Positions 16,876-26,758 of a stretch of DNA of 64,000 bases are shown one piece after another. Numbering within the stretch: the stretch's first letter is position 1; each line of letters starts with the position of its first letter. Below the pieces are notes generated by a model that did not search any database, was not told the DNA's origin, and saw nothing but the letters and a program-made list of their open reading frames with translations. This DNA comes from PNAI01 sp035574295 (GTDB lineage: Bacteria; Pseudomonadota; Alphaproteobacteria; Rhizobiales; Xanthobacteraceae), in assembly GCA_035574295.1 (NCBI GenBank), contig DATLYX010000132.1, forward strand, positions 1 to 64,000, in the 5' to 3' direction. The translations under genes and the position numbers were made by a program.

Positions 16876-17346
16876 CGTCCGCCAACGCGGGATGCGTTGA
16901 GATTGGCATGTCCCGGATGTGGTGCAGCACGGAGCGGTGCACCGCTGATCCGGGACCGCCAAAGGCGACGCCGTGCAACATCGTGCACCGGCCAAAATTT
17001 TCAGCGCTGATTCCCCCGGACGGACCCGGGTCTGCAGCGCATCGCTCCGCTGACGCTCCGCGCTGCGTCCGGGACGCGATCTCAAGTCGGGTGAGGGGCA
17101 ATTGCGGAAGGGTCAGGCGTTTCAAGAGGCCTCCTCCGGCTCGCGGCTTCGCCGCTCGCCACCCTCTCCCCGCAGGGCAGGGACAGGGAAGGAGAGGGGA
17201 GATGCACTGTGGATACCGGAATAGGCGCTTTCGCGCGCCATGCCGGGCGAGGATAATAAATAATAATCAGAATTTTCAGGAAACGCACAAGGATGCAGGT
17301 TGCAATCGGCGGAACTGAGAACGCATAGATCGCATAGAGAGAGGCA
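16876..17346. repeat. Intergenic region with several REP-like palindromic copies
   Basis: No gene is seen in these 471 bases. They hold dispersed-repeat-like sequence: a palindrome opening TCCCGGATGTGGTGCAGC and closing ATCCGGGA (16911-16955), a related copy in opposite orientation (17054-17074), and a G/C-run block with GGCAGGGACAGGGAAGG (about 17160-17200). Another relative lies at 37634-37702. The last 60 bases before ppdK are AT-richer and probably hold its promoter. Confidence 0.65.
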
Positions 17347-20124
17347 ATGGCATCCCGAAAATTTGCGAAATCGAAAGCCGACAAAAAATCCGGCAAGGCG
17401 AAATCGAGCAAATCTGCGCGCGCCACATCGTCCGCCAAAGCGAAGTCCGGCAAATGGGTATACACCTTCGGCGACGGCCGCGCCGAAGGCAGCGCACGGC
17501 AACGCAATCTGCTCGGCGGCAAGGGCGCCGGCCTTGCCGAAATGGCGAACCTCGACCTCCCCGTTCCGCCCGGCTTCACCATCACCACCGAGGTTTGCAC
17601 CTACTACTACGCCAACGACAAGCGCTATCCGAAGGACCTGGAGAAGCAGGTCGAGGCCGGCCTCGCCCATATCGCGCGGCTCACCGGCAAAACGTTCGGC
17701 GATCGCAGCAATCCGCTGCTCGTCTCCGTGCGCTCCGGCGCCCGCGCCTCCATGCCCGGCATGATGGATACGGTACTCAATCTCGGGCTCAACGACTCAA
17801 CGGTGGAGGCGCTCGCCGAAAAATCCGGCAACCGGCGCTTTGCCTACGACGCCTACCGCCGCTTCATCACGATGTACTCGAACGTGGTGCTCGGCATGGA
17901 TCACCACCACTTCGAGGACATCCTCGAAGACCATAAGTTACGCTCAGGCTATACACTCGACACCGATCTGAGCGCGGAGGATTGGCAGGAGCTTGTCGCC
18001 CGCTACAAGCAGCGCGTCGAGGAGGAGCTAAGCGTCGCCTTCCCGCAGGATCCGCACGAGCAGCTCTGGGGCGCCATCGGCGCGGTGTTCGGCTCCTGGA
18101 TGAATCAGCGCGCCATCACCTATCGCCGCTTGCACAACATTCCGGAGAGCTGGGGCACCGCCGTCAACGTCCAGGCCATGGTGTTCGGTAACATGGGCGA
18201 GACGTCGGCGACCGGTGTGGCCTTCACCCGCAACCCCTCCACCGGCGAAAAGAAGCTTTATGGCGAATTCCTCATCAACGCCCAGGGCGAGGACGTAGTC
18301 GCCGGCATCCGCACCCCGCAGGAGATCACCGAGGCCGCCCGCATCGAGTCCGGCTCCGACAAGCCGTCCATGGAAAAGCTGATGCCGGAGGCTTTTGCCG
18401 AGCTCACGCGTATCTGCAATCTGCTCGAACGCCACTACCGCGACATGCAGGATATCGAATTCACCGTCGAGCAGGGCAAGCTCTGGATGCTGCAAACGCG
18501 CGCAGGCAAGCGCACCGCCAAGGCCGCGCTGCGCATTGCGGTCGAGCTTGCCGACGAAGGATTGATTTCACGCAACGAGGCAGTGACCCGCATCGACCCC
18601 GTCTCGCTCGACCAGCTCCTGCACCCCACCATCGATCCGCTCGCCCACCGCAAGGTGATCGCCACCGGCCTGCCTGCCTCGCCCGGCGCGGCTTCCGGCG
18701 GAATCGTGTTCTCCGCCGACGAGGCGGCGAAGCTCAAGGCAGACGGCCATAAAGTCATCCTCGTGCGGGTGGAAACCAGCCCCGAGGACATCCACGGCAT
18801 GCACGCGGCCGAGGGGATCCTCACCACCCGCGGCGGCATGACCTCCCACGCCGCAGTCGTGGCGCGCGGCATGGGCAAACCGTGCGTCTCCGGCGCCGGC
18901 GCGATCCGCGTCGATTACGCCGCCCAGAGCATGACCGCAGGCACCACGACGCTCAAGCGCGGCGACATCATCACCATTGACGGCTCCACCGGCCAGGTGC
19001 TGGCCGGCCAAGTGCGCATGATCGAGCCCTCGCTCTCCGGTGAGTTCGGCACGCTCATGGCCTGGGCCGACAAGGCGCGCAGGCTCGGCGTGCGCGCCAA
19101 CGCCGACACCCCGGCCGATGCGCGCCTTGCGGTGAAATTCGGTGCCGAAGGCATCGGTCTCTGCCGTACCGAGCACATGTTCTTCGACGAGGACCGCATC
19201 CGCGCCGTGCGCGAGATGATCCTGGCCGACTCCGAGGAGCATCGCCGCGCCGCCATTGCCAAGCTTCTGCCCATGCAGCGGCAGGATTTCATCGAGCTGT
19301 TCGAGATCATGCGCGGGTTGCCGGTGACCATCCGCCTGCTCGACCCGCCGCTGCACGAGTTCCTCCCCCACGGCGAAGCCGAGATCGCCGAGGTTGCCGC
19401 CAGCATGGGCGCCGATGCCAAGAAACTGGCCAACCGCGCGCGCGAACTGGCCGAGTTCAACCCCATGCTCGGCTTCCGCGGATGCCGCATTGCTATCGCC
19501 TATCCGGAGATCGCGGAAATGCAGGCGCGCGCCATCTTCGAGGCCGCGATCGAGGCGGGCAAGCGCACCGGCAAGCCGGTCGTGCCGGAGATCATGGTGC
19601 CGCTGATCGCCGCCAAGGCGGAGCTCGATGTGGTCAAGGCGAGCATCGACGCCGTGGCCGAAGCCGTGCAGAAGGAAACCGGGGTCAAGCTCGCCTACCA
19701 GGTCGGCACCATGATCGAGCTGCCGCGCGCCGCCCTTCTCGCCGGCGAGATCGCCGAGGCGGCGGAGTTCTTCTCCTTCGGCACCAACGACCTGACCCAG
19801 ACCACCTTCGGCATCAGTCGCGACGATGCCGCCACCTTCCTCGGCCTCTATACCGCGCGTGGCATTTTGCCTGTTGATCCATTCGTGTCCATCGACCGTG
19901 ACGGCGTCGGCGCGCTGATGCGTCTTGCCGTGCAGCGCGGCCGGAAAACCCGGCCCAGGCTCAAGATCGGCATTTGCGGTGAGCACGGCGGTGATCCTGC
20001 CTCGGTCGCCTTCTGCCATGCGGCCAAGCTCGATTATGTCTCCTGCTCGCCGTTCCGCGTGCCGATCGCACGCCTCGCTGCGGCCCAGGCCGCCCTCGGT
20101 AAGACGCCGGTCGGCGAGGCGTAG
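17347..20124 (+). CDS. ppdK: Pyruvate, phosphate dikinase
   Basis: Interconverts pyruvate + ATP + Pi and PEP + AMP + PPi, linking glycolytic and C4 acid metabolism. The 925 residues have the N-terminal ATP-grasp domain (GGKGAGLAEM, SVRSGARASMPGMMDT), the swivelling His domain with TRGGMTSHAAVVARGMGKPC (catalytic His), and the C-terminal PEP barrel (GLCRTEHMF, FGTNDLTQTTFG, GICGEHGGD, SCSPFRVPIARLAAAQ). The first 35 residues are an extra Lys/Ser/Ala-rich tail before the conserved start KWVYTFGDG, which makes the protein longer than the usual 875-890. RBS AGAGAGG precedes the ATG. It stands alone. Confidence 0.97.
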   Translation: MASRKFAKSKADKKSGKAKSSKSARATSSAKAKSGKWVYTFGDGRAEGSARQRNLLGGKGAGLAEMANLDLPVPPGFTITTEVCTYYYANDKRYPKDLEKQVEAGLAHIARLTGKTFGDRSNPLLVSVRSGARASMPGMMDTVLNLGLNDSTVEALAEKSGNRRFAYDAYRRFITMYSNVVLGMDHHHFEDILEDHKLRSGYTLDTDLSAEDWQELVARYKQRVEEELSVAFPQDPHEQLWGAIGAVFGSWMNQRAITYRRLHNIPESWGTAVNVQAMVFGNMGETSATGVAFTRNPSTGEKKLYGEFLINAQGEDVVAGIRTPQEITEAARIESGSDKPSMEKLMPEAFAELTRICNLLERHYRDMQDIEFTVEQGKLWMLQTRAGKRTAKAALRIAVELADEGLISRNEAVTRIDPVSLDQLLHPTIDPLAHRKVIATGLPASPGAASGGIVFSADEAAKLKADGHKVILVRVETSPEDIHGMHAAEGILTTRGGMTSHAAVVARGMGKPCVSGAGAIRVDYAAQSMTAGTTTLKRGDIITIDGSTGQVLAGQVRMIEPSLSGEFGTLMAWADKARRLGVRANADTPADARLAVKFGAEGIGLCRTEHMFFDEDRIRAVREMILADSEEHRRAAIAKLLPMQRQDFIELFEIMRGLPVTIRLLDPPLHEFLPHGEAEIAEVAASMGADAKKLANRARELAEFNPMLGFRGCRIAIAYPEIAEMQARAIFEAAIEAGKRTGKPVVPEIMVPLIAAKAELDVVKASIDAVAEAVQKETGVKLAYQVGTMIELPRAALLAGEIAEAAEFFSFGTNDLTQTTFGISRDDAATFLGLYTARGILPVDPFVSIDRDGVGALMRLAVQRGRKTRPRLKIGICGEHGGDPASVAFCHAAKLDYVSCSPFRVPIARLAAAQAALGKTPVGEA

Positions 20125-20276
20125 CCACGTGGGCAGGATCGGGTATTCCGCCGCGCCGGGGCCATGCTAACAAGCACGTGGGAGCGCGAGAAATAGGCTA
20201 AGTCGATACTTGTCACTCAACGCTTCCGAGTGTTCCGGGAAGTTGATATGCTCGTGTCAGTTGAGGGTGGAGACAA

Positions 20277-22721
20277 ATGCGACGCTTTTTGCTTTTCCCA
20301 ATTCTGTGCTCGGTTTTGAATTTTGCCAGTTTAGCTTATTCGCAGACGCCGCCACCATTCTACGGTGTGTATGCACTGCATGACGGGCAACTGACTGAGC
20401 TTAAAGAAAGCTCGGTTAACGAAAATATTCTAAATGGCAGCAAGACAATTGCACCACCATCAAATGTCAGATTTCCAGACGGCAGAGTTCAATTCATTTT
20501 ATATCGCAGAGAATTGACGCAATCAGCGCCCGATATAGTTTTTGTGCACATAGTGGCACGTATTGCGAGAGAAATTCAGCAAGGCAGCATTCTTGGTCAA
20601 GGATACGATAGGCCAGGCAACGGTGCTTGGTATGTGCGAGATCGAGGATATAAGTTTCGTGTTGCCCCTTTTGGCAGCAATAGAGAAATGGTTCTTGTGC
20701 GCTCGGCAGACCCCAACTTTGCGCTGCCTGACGGTAGATATGCAATCAACTTCGGCGACAAGGTTTACGATTTTTTGATCAACAGAGAAAGCTCAAGCCC
20801 AGAGCACTGCGTCAATCAGGTCTCTCAGCCGTTTCAGCCGCCGCAATTCTTACAATGTGAACCAACCCCGGCGCAGTCTTTGCTCGAAAAAGCCAAGGTA
20901 GCTTTCCGGGCGAAAGAATACGATCGTGCAATTGCCGATCTGACAGAAGCGATCCGACTTGAGCCAACAGCATCGATCTATTTTCTTTGGCGTGCCGATG
21001 TTTATTCGAATAAGGGGGATAAGGACCGCGCGATTGCCGACTACAGCGAGGCCATTCGCCTCGAACCGAAACTTACTGCAGCGTTGATAAGGCGTGGCCT
21101 TGCATATCTGAATAAGGGAGACAGCGATCGGGCGATTACCGACTTTAACGAGGCTATTCGGCTTGCTCCAAATGATTTTATGACGTTCCGGAGGAGGGCC
21201 GCGGCATACCATGAGAAAAAAGACTACGATCGTGCGATTGCGGACTACAGCGAGGCAATACGCCTGAACCAAAACTCAGCCATGACTTATTTGCTGCGTG
21301 GACACATGTATCGAGATAAAAAAGACTATGATCGCGCGATTACCGATTATAACCAAGCAATCCGGCTCTATCCAAACTCTACCGACGCGCCTGAAACGCT
21401 CAGCCATATATTCGCGCTTGAAGCGCTCCACGAAATATATCTCCTAACCAAACAATACGATCGTGCGATTGCAAACTACAGCGAAATTATTCAGCTCAAT
21501 CCACTCAATCCAATAGCTGCTGCCCTTGCGTACAGTTTGCGAGGCAGGGCATATGCTCATAAATATGACTACGAACGCGCAATCGCGGATTTTAATGTAG
21601 CGATACAAATCAATCCGAAAGATTTAGATTGCTACTACTACCGTTGCCTTTTCCGCGCAGGCGCTGGTCGCGAACTGCAACAGGCGCTCGACGATTGCAA
21701 CAACACATTTCAAAACGATCGCTTCGTTAAACTTGCAAGGCAAGGCGCCGTGGCTGATCCTCGCGGATTCATTTATCTCAAATTGGGCGATATCGACAAA
21801 GCAATCAACGCATTTGATGCGGCGTTAAAACCAAATCCCAAGTTGGCTTACGCTCTCTACGGACGCGGTATAAGCAAAATTCGAAAAGGTGATAAGGCGG
21901 GCGGAGGGGCGGATATTGCGGCTGCAGAAGCCATCCAACCTAACATTGCAGAAGAATGGGTTCGTATTGGTATTGGGGCTTCTAGTACAGCGATGGACCT
22001 TGCAGAAATAATAAGAAAAATCGTCGTGAGCCATTATGGGGACGACCCGATATTAGGCAACTACGTGCTGTGGGAGGCGGTGGGTAGTGCCCTCGAAAAC
22101 ACATTCAAGATTGTTATTGGCGCTGGTCTTACCGAGGCACAAAAGCAGGCAGCGCTCAGTGACTTCAAAGACATGATGGTCACGGCACTCACGAAGAAAA
22201 ACTTTCCGAAAATCGCAGGTCCGTTTACTGCGGCGATGTTGGTCGACTGGGTTGCCGACGCATTTGCCCCAGTGATTGCCGATACTTCGGTTGAAGCGGT
22301 ACGAAAAAAATATCCTGCTTGGACAAATGCTCACCCGACAGTAGTCGAGTTTATGAGGGCTGGCATCACTGTGAGCATCGTCGATGCTGCGGCGTTTGGT
22401 GTAGGCACTGCCCAGACACGAACCCCGGTTGGCGGTGCCTATAGCGTTCTCGTTGCAGAGACTTTCTTGCTTGTGCAAAGTTCGATCGAATTAGCCAAAA
22501 CTGAATTGAATAAAGCGCCATCGGAAGCTCTCCAGCAATATGCTGCGCAAACCGAAGTGATAACAAATGTCCTTAGAAATCAGCTTGCCCTGTGCAATGC
22601 GAATAAAGATACGTGTTCAAAGCAGCTGATCGCATCTGCTCTGAGGGCGCAGGGAATGCTCGACGACGCAATCGCGAACGATTCAATCATAATTGCCTCA
22701 AAGAAAATATCAGCAAAATAA
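20277..22721 (+). CDS. Secreted TPR-repeat protein, AT-richer than its surroundings
   Basis: An 814-residue protein with a signal peptide (MRRFLLFPILCSVLNFASLAYSQ), a beta-type region to about residue 200, seven or eight TPR units of 34 residues at about 200-480 (repeating YDRAIADYSEAIRLxP), a further isolated TPR-like unit at about 500-545, and a C-terminal segment of about 260 residues with two long hydrophobic stretches and no family I recognise. Codon use is clearly different from neighbours: ATA, TTA, AAA and AAT codons are common. This points to transfer or relaxed selection. The gene sits alone between ppdK and a TRAP operon, with GGGTGGAG before the ATG. Function unknown; the TPR block implies protein contacts in the periplasm. 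Confidence 0.85.
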   Translation: MRRFLLFPILCSVLNFASLAYSQTPPPFYGVYALHDGQLTELKESSVNENILNGSKTIAPPSNVRFPDGRVQFILYRRELTQSAPDIVFVHIVARIAREIQQGSILGQGYDRPGNGAWYVRDRGYKFRVAPFGSNREMVLVRSADPNFALPDGRYAINFGDKVYDFLINRESSSPEHCVNQVSQPFQPPQFLQCEPTPAQSLLEKAKVAFRAKEYDRAIADLTEAIRLEPTASIYFLWRADVYSNKGDKDRAIADYSEAIRLEPKLTAALIRRGLAYLNKGDSDRAITDFNEAIRLAPNDFMTFRRRAAAYHEKKDYDRAIADYSEAIRLNQNSAMTYLLRGHMYRDKKDYDRAITDYNQAIRLYPNSTDAPETLSHIFALEALHEIYLLTKQYDRAIANYSEIIQLNPLNPIAAALAYSLRGRAYAHKYDYERAIADFNVAIQINPKDLDCYYYRCLFRAGAGRELQQALDDCNNTFQNDRFVKLARQGAVADPRGFIYLKLGDIDKAINAFDAALKPNPKLAYALYGRGISKIRKGDKAGGGADIAAAEAIQPNIAEEWVRIGIGASSTAMDLAEIIRKIVVSHYGDDPILGNYVLWEAVGSALENTFKIVIGAGLTEAQKQAALSDFKDMMVTALTKKNFPKIAGPFTAAMLVDWVADAFAPVIADTSVEAVRKKYPAWTNAHPTVVEFMRAGITVSIVDAAAFGVGTAQTRTPVGGAYSVLVAETFLLVQSSIELAKTELNKAPSEALQQYAAQTEVITNVLRNQLALCNANKDTCSKQLIASALRAQGMLDDAIANDSIIIASKKISAK
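20920..21640 (+). repeat. Tandem TPR-coding repeats, about 102-base period
   Basis: Within the 814-residue gene the motif for DRAIADYSEAIRLxP recurs with a spacing near 34 codons seven times (for example GATCGTGCGATTG-like segments), diverged at DNA level. These are coding TPRs, not a mobile or CRISPR repeat. Confidence 0.7.
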
Positions 22722-22793
22722 CCGACGAACTAGCCTTCCTTGGGGGTATGTCAGGGAGCTGCCCGGAGTCGCTGGTCAGATCAGAGGGGATTG

Positions 22794-24842
22794 ATGGTCG
22801 CAGAAACCAAGCCAACCGCGGCCACTGAGCCGGCGGCTGGCGACGCGCTCAAGAAGGCTGAAGTCTATATCGAGGCGGAAGAAGGCGCCCTCAATCGCCT
22901 GTCCGGGTTTGCCGGCACTGCGGTGATGTCGGTCGCCGTGGCGATGTCGCTGTTCCATCTCTATGCCGCGGTGGCGGGTGCTTGGCCGTTTCGCGATTTT
23001 CCGCTCATCCCCACCCAGCCGCTGCGCTATGCGCACGTCGCATTCGTACTGATTCTGAGTTTCCTTTTGTTCCCGATGCTGCGGCGCTTTCGCGATCGCA
23101 TTCGCTGGTGGGACATCCTGTTCGGCATCGCCGGCGCCGCGATTCTAGTTTACGCGATCCAGGGCGGCGAAGATTTTACCGACCGCGCCACGCTGCCGAA
23201 CCGGCTCGACATCATTCTCGGCCTGATCTTCATCGCGTTGCTGCTCGAAGCCACACGCCGCACCACCGGCTGGATCGTTCCCGCCGTCGCCATCGGCTTC
23301 ATCGTTTACGCCTATTTCGGGCCGTATTTTCCGCAGCCCTGGACGCATCGCGGCTTCGATCTCGGCCAACTGGTCGGTCACCTGTTCATTACGCTGGAAG
23401 GAATTTTTGGCGTTCCGGTCGACGTCTCCTCGAGCCTGATCATTCTGTTCACGATCTACGGCGCGTTCCTGCAGCATTCCGGGGCGGGAAAATTTTTTAT
23501 CGACTTCTCCATGGCGTTGATGGGCAACAAGCCGAACAGCGCCGGACGCACCGTAGTACTGTCGTCGTTCCTGTTGGGCGGCCCGTCCGGCTCGGGCGTG
23601 GCCACCACGGTCACCATCGGTGCCGTCGCCTATCCGATGATGGAAAAATCCGGCTTCGAGAAGAACGCCGCCGGCGGGTTGCTAGCGGCTGGCGGCCTCG
23701 GCGCGATCATCTCGCCGCCGGTGCTGGGCGCCGCCGCGTTCCTGATCGCCGAATTTTTGAAGATCAGCTATCTCGACGTGATCTGGATGGCGACCATCCC
23801 CACGTGCCTTTATTACCTCTCGCTCCTGTTCATGGTGGAGCTCGATGCCAAACGCTTTCGTGCCCACGCCGTTGTTCTGCAGCAGCAGCACACGCTCTGG
23901 CAGCTCACTTATCGCTACGGTTTTCACTTCCTGTCGTTGATTGCGGTCATTTTGTTCATGGTGTGGGGCTTCTCGCCCACGCTGTCGGTGTTCTGGGCCA
24001 CCGTCCTCACTTTCGCGATGAGCTTTATCACCCGCGAGACGGCGCTGTCGCCAAAAAAGCTCGTGCGCGCCTTGTCCGACGGCTCCACCAGCGTGCTGAC
24101 CGCGGCCACCACCTGCGCCACGGCCGGCGTCATCGTCGGCGTGGTGACGCTGACCGGGCTCGGCCTGAAATTTTCGACGATCGTCATCAACTACGCGGGC
24201 GGCAGTCTGCTTTTGACTGCGATCTACACCGCGTTGATCGTGTGGATCGTCGGGCTCGCGGTGCCGGTGACCGCCTCCTACATCATCTGCGCGGTAATCG
24301 CTGCGCCGGCCATGATCAAGCTCGGCGTCCCGGACGTCGCGGCGCACATGTTCATCTTCTATTACTCGGTGCTGTCCGAGGTGTCGCCGCCGACCGCGCT
24401 GTCACCCTTTGCCGCCGCGGCCATCACCGGCGGCGACCCTTACAAGACCACCCTGCAAGCCTGGAAGTACACGCTGCCGGCCTTTCTGGTGCCGTTCGTG
24501 TTCGTGCTCGATCCCCAGGGTGTGGGGCTGCTGCTCAAAGTACCCCCCGGCGGCTCGTGGGTTGACATACTTGTGATCACGGGGAAGGCGGCGCTCGGCT
24601 TGGCCGCTCTTGCCGCCGCCGCGCAAGGCTGGGCGCTGCGGCGCACCACGAAAGCCGAACGTGCGCTTCTGGTTGCGTCCGGCCTGTATCTCGTTTTCCC
24701 GAGCCTTATGGAAGCCCTCACGGAAGCCATAATTGGCCGCGACATCACCTACACTGCGACGATTGGAATAGCCATCGGGATTGCCGTCCTGATAAAACAG
24801 CACTTACAACCCGCGCCGGCGAAAGCACCGGCTGGCAGTTAA
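22794..24842 (+). CDS. TRAP transporter fused permease (DctQ-DctM type)
   Basis: Inner-membrane permease of a TAXI-type TRAP transporter, which uses the sodium or proton gradient to import organic acids. 682 residues from the ATG at 22794 (AGAGGGGA upstream). The N-terminal quarter resembles the small DctQ subunit (four helices), and the rest is the large DctM subunit, with LGGPSGSGVATTVTIGAVAYPMM, GGLGAIISPPVLGAAAFLIAEF and GLAVPVTASYIICAVI. The binding protein gene follows 15 bases later, so they form an operon in the order permease then SBP. Substrate cannot be told. Confidence 0.94.
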   Translation: MVAETKPTAATEPAAGDALKKAEVYIEAEEGALNRLSGFAGTAVMSVAVAMSLFHLYAAVAGAWPFRDFPLIPTQPLRYAHVAFVLILSFLLFPMLRRFRDRIRWWDILFGIAGAAILVYAIQGGEDFTDRATLPNRLDIILGLIFIALLLEATRRTTGWIVPAVAIGFIVYAYFGPYFPQPWTHRGFDLGQLVGHLFITLEGIFGVPVDVSSSLIILFTIYGAFLQHSGAGKFFIDFSMALMGNKPNSAGRTVVLSSFLLGGPSGSGVATTVTIGAVAYPMMEKSGFEKNAAGGLLAAGGLGAIISPPVLGAAAFLIAEFLKISYLDVIWMATIPTCLYYLSLLFMVELDAKRFRAHAVVLQQQHTLWQLTYRYGFHFLSLIAVILFMVWGFSPTLSVFWATVLTFAMSFITRETALSPKKLVRALSDGSTSVLTAATTCATAGVIVGVVTLTGLGLKFSTIVINYAGGSLLLTAIYTALIVWIVGLAVPVTASYIICAVIAAPAMIKLGVPDVAAHMFIFYYSVLSEVSPPTALSPFAAAAITGGDPYKTTLQAWKYTLPAFLVPFVFVLDPQGVGLLLKVPPGGSWVDILVITGKAALGLAALAAAAQGWALRRTTKAERALLVASGLYLVFPSLMEALTEAIIGRDITYTATIGIAIGIAVLIKQHLQPAPAKAPAGS

Positions 24843-24857
24843 CCACAGGGAGAACCC

Positions 24858-25814
24858 ATGACACGATCGATCTTGTTTGCTCTTGGCCTGAGCATGGCCG
24901 TATCCGGCACAGCGATCGCACAGCAGAACACTATCGCCATCGCCACCGGCGGCACCGGTGGCGTCTACTATCCGCTTGGCGGCGGCATGGCCAACGTGCT
25001 GTCGAAATACGTGCCAGGCGTTGCAGCCACTGCGCGCGTGACCGGAGGCTCGGTCGACAACCTAAAGCTCATCGGCTCGCGGCAGAGCGAATTGGGGCTG
25101 GTGATGGTCGACGCCGCGCTCGACGCGCTGAAGGGAGAGGATAAATTCAAGGGCGCTCCGGTCGATGTCCGCACGCTCCTGATTCTCTATCCCAACCGCA
25201 TGCACATCGTGACTACCGCGGCGAGCGGCATCAAGAAACTCGCCGACCTGAAGGGCAAGCGCGTATCCACCGGCTCGCCCGGCAGCGCCACCGAAGTGAT
25301 GGCGTTCCGCGTGATCGAGGCCGCCGGCCTCGACCGCGACAAGGACATGCGGCGCGAGCGGCTTGGGGTCGCGGAATCGACCAACGCCATCAAGGACGGC
25401 AAGATCGACGCCTATTTCTGGGTCGGCGGGTTGCCGACCGCAGCGGTGACCGATCTCGCCGCCACCCCGAACGTGAAAATCGTGCTGGTTGACCACGACG
25501 AAGTGGTCGACAAGATGAACGCAAAATATGGCGGCATCTACTCGACCGGGGTGATTCCGGCCAAGACCTATCCGGGGCAGGACACCGACAACAAAATCGC
25601 GGTGGTGCAGAACATCCTGGTCACCAATGCGCAGATGCCGGACCAGATGGCCTACAACATAGTCAAGACGTTCATCGAGAAGCGCGACGAGCTTGTCGCC
25701 GTGCATCGTGAAGCCGCGAGCATCACGCTGCAAAACCAGAATCCGAAGGCTTCGCCGATCCCGTGGCATCCCGGCGCGATAAAATATCTCGCCGAGCGGG
25801 GCGTGAAGATGTGA
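24858..25814 (+). CDS. TAXI family TRAP substrate-binding protein
   Basis: Periplasmic binding protein that delivers the substrate to the upstream fused permease. 318 residues: a signal peptide (about 1-21, ending AIAQQ), then the TAXI-defining IATGGTGGVYYPLGGGMANVLSKY, and the later FWVGGLPTAAVTDLA region and C-terminal WHPGAIKYLAERG. RBS GGGAGAA precedes the ATG. A strong bidirectional terminator separates it from the convergent nadC. Substrate is unknown; TAXI proteins that have been studied bind carboxylates such as glutamate or 2-oxoglutarate. Confidence 0.93.
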   Translation: MTRSILFALGLSMAVSGTAIAQQNTIAIATGGTGGVYYPLGGGMANVLSKYVPGVAATARVTGGSVDNLKLIGSRQSELGLVMVDAALDALKGEDKFKGAPVDVRTLLILYPNRMHIVTTAASGIKKLADLKGKRVSTGSPGSATEVMAFRVIEAAGLDRDKDMRRERLGVAESTNAIKDGKIDAYFWVGGLPTAAVTDLAATPNVKIVLVDHDEVVDKMNAKYGGIYSTGVIPAKTYPGQDTDNKIAVVQNILVTNAQMPDQMAYNIVKTFIEKRDELVAVHREAASITLQNQNPKASPIPWHPGAIKYLAERGVKM

Positions 25815-25852
25815 AACTACGCGCGCATGCCTCACGCGCATGCAGCAACCGC

Positions 25853-25878
25853 AAGGCCGGCTCCTGCGAGCCGGCCTT
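25853..25878. terminator. Bidirectional intrinsic terminator between TAXI gene and nadC
   Basis: AAGGCCGGCTC-CTGC-GAGCCGGCCTT, a perfect 11-base stem with a 4-base loop, flanked by A and T on the two sides. It lies between two convergent genes and can stop transcription both ways. Confidence 0.85.
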
Positions 25879-25880
25879 TC

Positions 25881-26747
25881 TCACATGTCGATATCGAGCC
25901 CGATATCGAGGCTGGGCGCGGAATGGGTGAGCGCGCCCGACGATGCATAGTCCACGCCGGTGGCCGCCACGGCGGCGATGGTGTCGAGCGTAATGCCGCC
26001 CGAGGCTTCCAGGATCACGCGGCCCGCCGCCATCTTCACCGCGCGCCGCAGCGCCGGAAGCGCAAAATTGTCGAGCAGCACCGCGTCGGCCAATCCGGTC
26101 TTGAGCACCTCTTCGAGTTGATCGAGGGAATCCACCTCGATCTCGATCTTGACCAGATGCCCGGCTTTGGCCCTCGCCCGTTCCAATACCGCGCGGATCG
26201 AGCCCGCCACCGCGATGTGGTTGTCCTTGATCAGCATCGCGTCGTCGAGCCCGAAGCGGTGGTTGAACCCGCCGCCGCAGCGCACCGCGTATTTTTCCAG
26301 CGCGCGCAAACCCGGCGTGGTCTTGCGCGTGCAGCAGATGCGCGTCTTGCGTTTGCCGATCCTGCGCACGAAGGCCGCTGTGGCCGTGGCTACGCCGGAC
26401 AGATGCCCGAGAAAATTCAGCGCCGTGCGCTCGGCCGCAAGGATCGCACGGGCATTTCCGGCAATCGTCATCAGTGTCGCCCCGGCGGCGACCCGGTCGC
26501 CGTCGCGCGCGCGGCCCCGGATCGTCATCGTCGGCGATAGTTTTGTGAAGCACGCAGCGGCGATCGGCAGTCCGGCGATCGTGCCGGCTTTGCGCGCGAC
26601 CACCGAGGCTTTTGCTTTGGCGTTCTCCGGAATGGTGGCGATGGAGCTGATGTCGCCGGCGCGACCCAAATCTTCGGCAAGTGCGCGGCTCACCGCCGCC
26701 TCGATCTCCAGCGGCGAAAGAAAAGCGTCGGAGCAAAACAGCGACAT
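25881..26747 (-). CDS. nadC: Nicotinate-nucleotide pyrophosphorylase (carboxylating)
   Basis: Converts quinolinate and PRPP to nicotinate mononucleotide in de novo NAD synthesis. 288 residues, with AERTALNFLGHLSGVAT, the TRKTTPGLRALEKYAVRCGGGFNHRFGL PRPP/quinolinate region, DAMLIKDNH, and the late EASGGITLDTI. The frame runs further upstream inside nadA, but the family start (MSLFCSDAFLSPLEIEAAV) is at 26747. It lies 11 bases after nadA on the same strand, so the two are an operon, and it ends 3 bases before a terminator. nadB is not in the window. Confidence 0.96.
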   Translation of the reverse strand: MSLFCSDAFLSPLEIEAAVSRALAEDLGRAGDISSIATIPENAKAKASVVARKAGTIAGLPIAAACFTKLSPTMTIRGRARDGDRVAAGATLMTIAGNARAILAAERTALNFLGHLSGVATATAAFVRRIGKRKTRICCTRKTTPGLRALEKYAVRCGGGFNHRFGLDDAMLIKDNHIAVAGSIRAVLERARAKAGHLVKIEIEVDSLDQLEEVLKTGLADAVLLDNFALPALRRAVKMAAGRVILEASGGITLDTIAAVAATGVDYASSGALTHSAPSLDIGLDIDM

Positions 26748-26758
26748 GCGGCGGCGGC

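Noticed and set aside
18568..20019. 483-residue open frame antisense to ppdK
   Set aside because: Same GC-skew artefact; PPDK motifs are intact on the other strand.
20920..21640. Regular repeats considered as a CRISPR or satellite array
   Set aside because: The period is 34 codons and the repeats code for TPR motifs in frame; there are no identical repeats with unique spacers.
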